Positions 55,301 to 64,000 of a stretch of DNA of 64,000 nt are shown one piece after another. Position 1 is the first letter of the stretch. The number at the start of each line of letters is the position of its first letter. A program made the translations under genes and the position numbers. The DNA lies in assembly GCF_001522545.3 (NCBI RefSeq), contig NC_031782.1, positions 16,024,713 to 16,088,712 of the forward strand, read 5' to 3'. The notes below the pieces were generated by a model. It saw only the letters and a program-made list of their open reading frames with translations, searched no databases and was not told the origin of the DNA. This DNA comes from Parus major. Taxonomy: Eukaryota; Chordata; Aves; Passeriformes; Paridae.

Positions 55301-56847
55301 GATGGGGAGTCCTGTCGTGCATCCACCTCTGCAGGACAGTATTAATTCAGATTTATGGATTTCTAACCACTGGAAATCATGATCAAGGAAATAAATTGAG
55401 GGGATTTTGGGGGGCTGGGACCAGGCCAGGGTGCAGAGCAGCTCCTGCCACGTGCCAGAGATCCCAAAGATTAAAAATCCCACTTGGATGCAGGAATTAA
55501 GCAGAAGCCCACAGCAAAATCTGCTGGGCCGTCCTCACACATGTGGCAATTTTTAAAGCTCTCTCCACTGCTTCGCTGGAAAGCAGAAATTTCTTGGGTT
55601 CTCCCTGAACTAAATGATTTTTTGACAGGAGTGTTTATGGTGATGAAAAGGAAAGATCATAACACATCCCTGCAAAAAAAAAAATTAAAAAATAAATAAA
55701 GAAGCCAGAGGGACGAGCTGGCCTACAGATAATAAGTAACAAATCAGGAGAGGGAGGAAGATAATGGCTGTGATTAAAAATTAGACACTGGGAAATAAAG
55801 GACGATGGATGGGAGAAGTAAAAGTATCCATTTTAAAAAAAAATCCATATCCAAATGTGTTATGGACAACAAGAAAACATTTTCAATTAGGCTGGAACAA
55901 AAGAAATTCCAGTGAAATTGCCATGTTATAGATCCAGGTTTTGATAGGGGCAGGAATGGCATCAATAATGATGCAGATGATGCAGAAGAGCCCAAAAATC
56001 TGCTCTGGGAAACAATGAAGGGAACAGACTTCCAGCTCTCATCCCCCAGCATTTTCCATCCCAACGGCAGCAGCTCCCAAATTGTTCGCAGCTTAAAAAA
56101 CTGTGAAGCTGCAAGCTTAATTAAGCGAAATAATTATTAATTTTTAAAAGCTTGCAATTAATTTTTAAACCAGTTTTCACCTGCAAGATCAGCCAAGCTG
56201 TTTGGAAATTTGTGGAGGGAAATCACTAAATATTTTACAAGAATAAAGCTGGTGGTAAGAGGGTGAAAAATGGGGCTGGGGTTTGTCACCAGCCCCCAAC
56301 TGGAAGTGCCACTGTCCCCTAAAGCTTCTCCTTCTCCTCCCTCCTCCCCTCTACCTTTAGCTGGTCCCATCCTATAAACCCCCTCCTTTGTTTTCCCCTT
56401 GGCATCAAACACATTTTTTTATAAGCTGGGGAATAAAAATTGTTTCCAAAAGCATCTTGTGATCCTGGGGTTTCTCTCTGCTGCTGAAGTTGATTGTCCT
56501 TGTTATTCCAGGAAAAGTTTGGAGCTGTTTAATTTGTTGGCTCCCAGCAGGTGGAAGGTTTGATGCAGGATTTGTGGGATTAAGGGTGATTTGGGTCGTT
56601 CAGGGGTTTGCTCTGAGTGAAATCACCACAGCTACAGCAGAATATCAGCAAAAGAAAGTTGCAGGGTCCTTAATTAAGTGCCCTTAATTTTATTATAAAT
56701 CTTGAGGCCTTACAAGTGAATTGATGTTTAATCAGGAAATGATGATTCTGCCTCTGCCTGTGAAACCAGAGGGAGCCAAAGGGAAATCCACGAGGATTTG
56801 GGTTCAAAACCACTGTTTTTAAAGGAAAAACTCCCTTGAGCCTCCAT
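55301..56847. other. Unique AT-rich spacer
   Basis: Unique AT-rich DNA with homopolymer A tracts (55675-55698, 55834-55842) and a homeodomain-rich stretch at 56100-56170, listed separately. 56600-56740 is also AT-rich. No gene or transposon recognised. Confidence 0.48.
56108..56170. promoter_or_regulatory. Symmetric AT-rich motif cluster
   Basis: Two overlapping symmetries are visible. Eight-base arms GCAAGCTT (56111-56118) and AAGCTTGC (56148-56155) form an inverted repeat around TTAATTAAGC and TAATTATTAAT. A 13-base direct repeat ATTAATTTTTAAA occurs at 56136 and 56157, exactly 21 bp apart, which is two turns of the helix. At least four TAAT/ATTA homeodomain cores fall inside. The symmetry is seen; binding by homeodomain proteins is inferred. 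Confidence 0.5.
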
Positions 56848-57270
56848 GGAACCCCAAAATGGTTTTGGTTGGAAGGGACTATAAAAGTCATCGAGTACCA
56901 TCCCCTGCCATGGCAGGGACACCTCCCACCATCCCAGGTTCCTCCAAACCCCATCCAGCCTGGCCTTGGGCACTGCCAGGGATCCAGGGGCAGCCCCAGC
57001 TGCTCTGGGCACCCTGTGCCAGGGCCTGCCCACCCTGCCAGGGAACAATTCCTGCCCAATATCCCATCCAACTCTGCCATTCCCTGGGTCCTGTCCCTCC
57101 ATCCCTTGTCCCCAGTCCCTCTCCAGCTCTCCTGGAGCTCCTTTGGGCACTGGAAGGGGCTCTGAGCTCTCCATGGATCCTTTTCTCCACCCCCAGCTCT
57201 CCCAGCCTGGCTCCATGGCCTCCTCTGGATTTGCTCCAGCAGCTCCACATCATCCTTGCTGTGCTGACCT
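56848..57270 (-). mobile_element. CR1 LINE, about 420 bp
   Basis: The tail complement CAAAATGGTTTTGGTTGGAA is followed by GCCATGGCAGGGACACCTCC, the core complement, TGCCATTCCCTGGGTCCTG, CCAGCTCTCCTGGAGCTCC and CCTCCTCTGGATTTGCTCC to AGCAGCTCCACATCATCC. It extends further into ORF2 than most copies and branches from the 28084 copy 5' of CCATCCCTTGTCCC, so it belongs to a related but distinct lineage. Confidence 0.9.
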
Positions 57271-60200
57271 GAAGCAGGAATCCAGGTGGGATCTCTGCTC
57301 CAAGCACATCCTTTCCCCTGGCACTGCCCTTCCACCATTCCTTGGCCAGGCTGGGAATGCTTTGCTCCAGGACAGGGATGAGAAATTGCTGGCAGGATTG
57401 GCTTTGGTAGGAGCCTGTTTGGATGGGAAGGAACATTTTGCAATCCTGAACCTTCCTGTGAAACCTCCAGTGAGATCAGCTGGAGTCCAGCTCCCAGAAG
57501 TTAAGCTTTGCTTAATCTCAGCCTAATTGCGCAGTGAGCTGGCCTGGAAGGTCCCTGCTGTGCTGGAGAAGGGATTGACCCTGCTGGCACCACAGCCTGG
57601 AGCTGGAGGATTTGGGCATTGCTGTCCTGTGTTCCCAGGGCACAGCAGTGGCCTGGCAGGAGTGGTGGGAATGGAATGGAATGGAATGGAATAAAACACC
57701 ATGGAACTGTGGGAATGGCTGGAGGGACATCAAACCCCCCCAGGGCAAAGGCAGGGCTGCAGGAGGGAGCTTTAAGCTGGGAACACTGTGCCCTCTGCTC
57801 AGGAGCCACGTGGAATTCCAGGATTTTCGAGGTGTTTGGCAGTGGTGATTGTTGTAGGCTGCTTTCAGATTTTTGGGAAAAATGCAGTGCCTGATTCAGC
57901 CTGAGCCACCTCTGGCTGTGCTTCCCATTCTCTGGATTTGAAGCACCCAAAGGAGGCAGAGCTGTGGGATTGGGATAGGAAACCGCAGCTTCTGCCACAG
58001 CTCTGGACAAAGCCCAGGGCCAGAGGGGCTCTGCTCCAGGCTCGGATTTGGGCAGAACCCACAGACCCCACAGACCCCCCAGCCTGTGGGTTTGGGGTGC
58101 AGGTGGAGCCAGGGAGAATCTGCCTGTCTGGGATTGCTCCAGCATTCCCAGGGTGGAGACAGAAGGAGATTTATCCCCCCATTCCCAGGAGCTGCTGCTG
58201 CATCTCCCACCCTGTGGCTCCAGGCCACTCGGGGCAGGATGAGGGATAAATCCCAAAAATGTCACTAACACCCTGCTGGGGAGAGGGAAAGCAAAGGGTG
58301 AATTTGCTGTAGTGGGGTTTAACAGAGAAGGGACTCAGGTTAGAGGAAGGTATAAAGAAATACAAGGAATCAATTTTTTAATGGATTTGCCTGTGCTTTA
58401 GACTGGTTCCAAAAAGCTTGGAGTAATCCAGGGAACAAGGTAATAAATTGTTGATATATTTGTAGTGCTGAACAGGGCTGAGGTCTGGTGAAATCCTTGG
58501 TTTGGGAGGTGAGGAATTCTGCAGAGAAGCTTCCATTTTTTCCCTTCATGGTTATCATCAAACTCAGATTATTTTTTCCCCTTTTTATTTTTATAAAAGG
58601 AGTTTACAGTTCCTTTTTTATATCCTTCCTTTTTTATAGTTTCCAACCTATTTATTCTCAGGTTTATTTATTTAACCTGTAAATTAAAGGTTTCCCATTA
58701 CTTCTAGCTCGGTGTTTATTCCCTAGGGTACCTGCCCTGCTCCAAAGGGAAGGGGAAGGGGCAGGGAAGGGGCTTTTCCTGGAGGTTTTTCCTCTGGAGT
58801 TTCCAAGATTGAAAACCAGCCTGAGGGAGAGGACCATCCTGCTGGGAAAGATCATTTCTTTGTCTTGTAATTGAGGAGGTTCAGGTGCTCTGATAACCCC
58901 AGATCCAGAGTTCTGGGCTCTCCCCATGGCAGAGCAGTTGGGAACAAGCAGAGAAATCCTGGCAATGAAACATCTCTGGTGCCTCCAGGCTTTGCTGCTC
59001 CTCCAGCCCTCCAAGGGAAACGATTGTGGTGCCAATGTTGAGCAGGGGCTGTTTGAGTTCCTGGAGGCTGCAGCTCATCACAGGTCAGCTTTGATGGGAT
59101 TTTGGCCAACTGGAACTTCCCTGTGTTTGCATCACCCCGTGGAATCCATGTTCTCCTGGATTCTGGGCCAGTGCCAGCAGAGGCTGAAGTTTCCTGGGAT
59201 TTTGGCTCTTTGAGGTGGATCTTTCCCACCAATCCTGGAGAACAGGAAACCCTGAACCCCCACCCAAGCCTTCCCCAGCCCCTCTGGCTTCCAGGCTGGA
59301 GAAATCTGGATTAGATAGAAATCTGGATCAGATAGATCCAAACTGTTTAAAACAAGCAGGAAAACCCCATTATCTGGGCAGGCCCCTGAGGGCAGCAGGA
59401 ATTTCTCCCATCTCTATTCTGTGGTGTCTGGCTGGTTGTGCATGGGCAGCCAAAGCTCCCAGGCACCTGCAGGAGGGAATTTTTAGCATCCACGATGGTC
59501 TTGCACGTTCCCAGTGTGTTTCCTGCCCTGGGAAATGCTGGATTTGTTCCTGAAACCCTGAAAAGAACAGGTTTTTAGGTCTTGCCAGGGAAGTCAGTGC
59601 TCTGGACAACAGGAAAACAACACAAGGTGTTTTTCCATGTCCTCAGGAGTGCTGGCAGAGCTAGAACAGATGGATAAGATGGATCAGAAGCCTTTCCAGC
59701 TGAAGAGCTCGGTTTGCAAGCTTTGGATTTCAGATTTATTTTAAAAATTCCTCTCTGAGGGGAGGCAGGACTATTCCACAAACCATTCAGCACTGTCCAA
59801 AGCAGGACTTGTCCATTTAAAATAACCACCACAGACCCTCTGGATCAGCCCTGCCATGCTCCCTCCTCCCAGGAACTGCCAGGACACCTGGGAATCCAAA
59901 CACTGGACTGGGAAACCACCTCTCCATCTCCACTGAGGCTTTTTTCCCAGCTCAGGTTCTTGTCAGGCCCTGTTTGCATCCCTTCTTTTCTGCCCAGTGA
60001 TTGTTGCTGTCAGCTTGCTCTTATCCCATTTTTTATATAGGTTGCTTTATTTGGTTTTATTGCTTCTTTCACCTCTTATCTCATCAAGGTGCATTTCTTC
60101 ATTGCTTTTGTGATCAGCGTGGCTTTTTGGAACACATTTAGGGCATCTTTTAAAAGGGCCTTCAACAGCTCCAAATTAATCACCCCAATCATTCTGATAA

Positions 60201-61044
60201 TTTTCCTGCCAGTCCCTAAATGTTTTCAGCAGGGCCTTTCCCCACAGGTATCCAAGCCCAGGCAGGGATTGTGTTTGGGCAGAGCAGCAAAACCGGAGCC
60301 TGGTGGATGAGGAATGGTTTTGTTTGGTGATCAGTTCACCCCAATCCATGGAAAAGGGCTGAACCAGCAAGACTGGGAAGGTAAGGAACAGTCTGAGCTG
60401 GAAAATAATCAGGGCATGTTTGAAAAGCTTTGAGGATTGTGGTGAGGAGCCACCCCCAGTGCCCCAGGAGCTGTGCCTGGAGCCACCAGCACAGCTTGGA
60501 GTCTCCTTATCCCCCTCCAGCTGCAGCAAAACTGGAGCCAACCCCTCTCCATCTCCTTGGGTACAGCCTGGGGATGAGGAGGGAAATCCTTTGGAAGGAG
60601 ACCCCAAAACCCCCAGCCCGTGGCTGCAGGCAGAGGAGCAGTGTCAGGGCTGGTCCTGCCTCTTTCTTCCAGAGCAAAGAAATCCTCAGCTCCCTTATTT
60701 CCATTCCCAATAAACCTGCAGGCTGGCAGGTGCCCTGAGCTCTGCCACTGTGCTCCTGGGAGTGTCTGGAGCCTGGGAATGCTGGCTCTGCGTTCCAGGC
60801 TGACACTGCAGGGCTCTGGTGTTGTTTTCCTACCACTCCGTTGTGTTCCCAGAGCATCATCATGAAGAGAAACATGAAAGCAGGCAATTTATAATAATAA
60901 AAATAAATAAAAGGCATAATAACGTAAATTATGCACATCATTAACCCCGAGTGCTGCTCTGAAATGGACGGAGATTCTGCAGCAAAATCACTGAGGTTGT
61001 GCCGTGACAATTTTCATGGGAGGACAGGAAGGGCAGGAATCTGT
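57271..61044. other. Unique spacer, no gene seen
   Basis: About 3.8 kb of unique DNA. It includes five GGAAT pentamers at 57668-57692, a T-rich run at 58565-58680 and an AT-rich segment at 60020-60220 (TCAACAGCTCCAAATTAATC) with CNE-like texture. No CR1 or LTR recognised. Frames of up to 256 codons occur in GC-rich parts but overlap on both strands and have no domain. Confidence 0.46.
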
Positions 61045-61192
61045 GGTGGACCTGTGGTGGACACAGACCTGTGAGGGACATGGACATGGGGTGGAAGTGG
61101 ACCTGCTGGGGACAGAGACCAGTGGTGGACAGAGACAGTGGTGGACAAGGACCTGTGGAGGCCATGGACCTGTGGTGGAAATGGACCTGTGG
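61045..61192 (+). repeat. 17-bp-type minisatellite, left of gap
   Basis: Degenerate units built on GTGGACCTGTGG and GGTGGACA, less regular than the right side. The array enters the gap in repeat sequence. Confidence 0.88.
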
Positions 61193-61517
61193 NNNNNNNN
61201 NNNNNNNNNNNNNNNNNNNNNNNNNNNNNNNNNNNNNNNNNNNNNNNNNNNNNNNNNNNNNNNNNNNNNNNNNNNNNNNNNNNNNNNNNNNNNNNNNNNN
61301 NNNNNNNNNNNNNNNNNNNNNNNNNNNNNNNNNNNNNNNNNNNNNNNNNNNNNNNNNNNNNNNNNNNNNNNNNNNNNNNNNNNNNNNNNNNNNNNNNNNN
61401 NNNNNNNNNNNNNNNNNNNNNNNNNNNNNNNNNNNNNNNNNNNNNNNNNNNNNNNNNNNNNNNNNNNNNNNNNNNNNNNNNNNNNNNNNNNNNNNNNNNN
61501 NNNNNNNNNNNNNNNNN
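61193..61517. other. Assembly gap (325 N) inside minisatellite
   Basis: A run of N with the same GGACCTGTGG repeat on both edges, so the missing bases are almost certainly more of the array. Confidence 0.97.
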
Positions 61518-61630
61518 GTGGACCTGTGGTGGCCATGGACCTGTGGTGGCCGTGGACCTGTGGTGGCCGTGGACCTGTGGTGATGGTGGACCTGTGGAGG
61601 CCGTGGACCTGTGGAGGCCGTGGACCTGTC
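61518..61630 (+). repeat. 17-bp minisatellite, right of gap
   Basis: Units GTGGACCTGTGGTGGCC and ATGGACCTGTGGTGGCC repeat every 17 bp (61518, 61535, 61552), followed by units with GATG or GGAGGCC variants. All three frames stay open because the unit has no stop. Confidence 0.92.
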
Positions 61631-62806
61631 ACCCTCGTCTGTTCGAGGCAGATGAATTCTTTGCACAACTCATCTCCTGCAGCAGGTGCCAGGTGAGGGC
61701 AGGGGAGCTCCACACCACCCCAGAGGTCCCCTTGTCCATGGAGGAACCCCACAAGTCCAGCTCAGGTCCCTCACTTTGCTGTCCAACTCTTCCAGGAGCA
61801 ATTCCAGGCCACGTGGATTTTTTTATTCTTGATTTTTGAGGAATATAAAGGAGGGGATGGGGAGGGAACTGGTGTTGGATGTCTCCTCCCTTCCAGTTCC
61901 TCCCCTTTCCTTCTGCTCACTCTTTTCCCTTTTCAAAGAAGAAAGAATCACTTGAAACTCTTTCATCAGCTCACTCTCATCAAAGGCAAGTGGGCTCAGC
62001 CTGAGTGGGATTTCCCAGCCCCCTCCCATCTCCCAGATTCCTAAAGCTGCTTTAAAGCGCCTTAAACCCTTCCTGCGTAGCGTTTTTCCTTGCAAAAATT
62101 AGACCTCATGAAAATAAATAATTCCCAGAGGAAATTTCAATTTGATTACAAATATTGACTTGCTTGAGGAAAGCTTTTTTTAAACAAAAATCCATTTGGA
62201 ATCAACATTTTCAAATTAAACATGTATGTTCGCTCTGTCAGAGTACTTAACTTGGAAAAACACCAATTTTCTTTCCAGTGGTTGGGGATTTTAGGAGTTT
62301 CTCCCACCCATAGGTTTTTTTTTTGGGTGAGAGCCGAACAAAAGCGAGGCCTTGAAATCGGGCGAAGTCGGGAAAAGATTTGTTTTCATTTCGAGGGATT
62401 AAAAAAAATGCAATGTGAAATGTTGTAAATCATTTTCATGCTTCTAAAAAAAAAAAAACCCAAAACAAAACCAACAACCTACAAATGCAGAAATATGTGG
62501 ATTAGAGCTGGAGCTCCAGGAGGTGCCTGAGCTGGAGGAACACCAGGCAGAGCTGACAGCCAGTGCTGCAACTCTGATGTCACTTGGATGGTCCCCATGA
62601 CCCCACTGCTCCCAATCCCAGCAGTTTGGGAGGGATTTTGCAGGGATTGCCAGCCAGGAGATGTGGGAGAGGAGCAGACAGCAGGGAAGAACTTGGTGGT
62701 TTGGCAGCTGAGTGGTGACATCAAGCTGTGCATGGGCTCTCCATCATTTCTGGGCTGATTCCAGAGGGTCCATCAGCACTCCACAGGTGCTTGTGCAGAA
62801 TTAGGG
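61631..62806. other. Unique spacer with CNE-like AT-rich segment
   Basis: Unique DNA. 62080-62290 is AT-rich and motif-dense (TCAATTTGATTACAAATATTG, TTTGGAATCAACATTTTC), a possible regulatory element. A 12-base A run lies at 62447-62458. No exon recognised. Confidence 0.45.
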
Positions 62807-63035
62807 ACTCCCAGAATGGTTTGGGATTGGGAGGGACTTTTAAAATCATCCCATTCCACCCCTGCCATGGCAGGGACACCTCCCACCATCCCAGGCTGCT
62901 CCAAACCCCGTCCAGCCTGGCCTTGGGCACTGCCAGGGATCCAGGGGCAGCCCCAGCTGCTCTGGGCACCCTGTGCCAGGGCCTGCCCACCCTGCCAGGG
63001 AACAATCCCTGCCCATATATCCAACCTAATTTTCC
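62807..63035 (-). mobile_element. CR1 LINE, 3' part
   Basis: GACTCCCAGAATGGTTTGGG, AAAATCATCCCATTCCACCC, GCCATGGCAGGGACACCTCC, the core complement, then ACAATCCCTGCCCATATATC. The core is again nearly identical to the other copies, and the tail has drifted. Confidence 0.9.
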
Positions 63036-64000
63036 CTTTCAATTTGAACCCTAAATTCCCAGTTCAGTGACCAGTATGACCAGTATGAGCCCAGTTTAGG
63101 CTCCACACCCCACCAAAGCAGCACTTCAGACGCCCTTTCTGGTGTCCAGCCCCACTTAACAAAGCTAAACCCAACTGCTCACAGGGTGAATCTTTGCTGT
63201 GTTTCCCCAAGACTCTTCCTGTGCTTTCTGGGATCCCTCTGCTCCTGGAAACTGGAACTGAGCTGAAACATTTGGGGAACCTCCCCCACTTCAGGACAGG
63301 GAGCACTCAGGTGTGAATGTGCTGCTTTTGCCACTTTATGGATTAAAAAGGGAAGAATAAATCAACTTAACTTCATGCAATATAGGAGCTGTGTCAGGGG
63401 AGAGGGTGGATTGTTTTCAGTGCAAGAAGAACCCGGTGTCCTGCTCATTTTGGGAGGGGAAGGAAGAAGAAGGAGCTGGATGAACAGCGATGTCCTGATG
63501 CAGACAAGATTTCCACACACTTGTGCTGGCAGAGGTTCTGAGGGCGCCTTCAGCCTCTGCCAAAACAAAACACATCCACGCATGAAAAGAAATCAATTTC
63601 AGCATCAAAAGTGACCCTGGCAAGGGCTGGGGGCTCTCCTGGAGCCTGAATCGAGGGGCAGAGGGGTTGGGAGGGTCCCCAGCAGCTGCAGTTTCTCAGG
63701 ACCATGCTGAGATCAGGCAGCTCCGGCAGAGACTCTGCTCACTGGAGACATCCAGGGATCAGCCAGGAATGACTCCAGACACTGGAAGAGCTTTTAAGGA
63801 GCACTTTGTTCACAAATGCACGTGGGAAATGGCCGGTAACAAATGCAGTGAGCCCTGGGACGCCAGGCCTGCCTGCCCAGGCAGTGGCCCCATTAGGCCC
63901 AGCAGGGGATCCCAGAGCGGCATTCCCAGCAGGAGAGCCACACTCCCACATGAAAACAGGAAAACAAATGCTGAACTGTTTTCTGTGCAATTCCAGCAAC
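63036..64000. other. Unique spacer, no gene seen
   Basis: Unique mixed sequence to the end of the window. No exon, repeat or promoter supported. Confidence 0.5.

Noticed and set aside
57668..57692. Satellite II/III-like GGAAT repeat
   Set aside because: Only five pentamers; too short to be a satellite and expected by slippage.

Overview
This window looks like bird nuclear DNA, most likely from a songbird or close relative. The main evidence is about seventeen copies or fragments of the CR1 LINE, the dominant avian retrotransposon. They are recognisable by the 3' tail (GGTCCCTTCCAACCCAAACC followed by ATTCTNTGA-like octamers) or its complement. Two solo endogenous-retrovirus LTRs, GC-rich minisatellites and assembly gaps inside repeats fit the same picture. 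No open reading frame resembles a known protein. I see no convincing exon, tRNA, rRNA or CRISPR. I read the window as non-coding sequence (intergenic or a large intron) and annotate it as repeats, candidate regulatory DNA and unique spacer.

Layout. 0-8.7 kb: unique DNA with a minus-strand solo LTR (1557-2023), a CR1 of a second subfamily (3060-3300), a long CR1 (5655-6178) and an AT-rich candidate enhancer (6540-7020). 8.7-11.6 kb: a strictly phased G-rich hexamer array (8720-8965), a CpG island with a TATA-like box (9300-9840), a 36-bp tandem array and a further candidate enhancer block (10860-11620). 12-19 kb: three CR1 pieces interrupted by two gaps, more candidate regulatory blocks and a third gap at a tandem repeat. 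19.9-21.9 kb: a 34-bp minisatellite, a second CpG island, a minus CR1 and a second LTR. 22-25.4 kb: CR1 copies, one of them split by a 590-bp array of 59 ten-base units with no length change. 25-35 kb: mostly unique DNA with a 37-bp array, an old 170-bp duplication and two CR1s. 35-44.9 kb: AT-rich unique DNA with several candidate regulatory blocks, including a near-perfect inverted repeat at 37717-37748. 45-64 kb: four more tandem arrays, five CR1s, two gaps and spacer.

The elements do not form an operon or a pathway. The coherent themes are: (1) CR1 copies whose CpG-free core is almost invariant while their 3' tails have drifted; (2) tandem arrays that arise in or beside CR1s and coincide with assembly gaps; (3) two CpG islands, each next to a G-rich minisatellite, which are the best candidates for unannotated promoters; and (4) scattered AT-rich, homeodomain-motif-rich blocks of the kind found around developmental genes. 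I cannot name the neighbouring gene, and conservation was not testable here.
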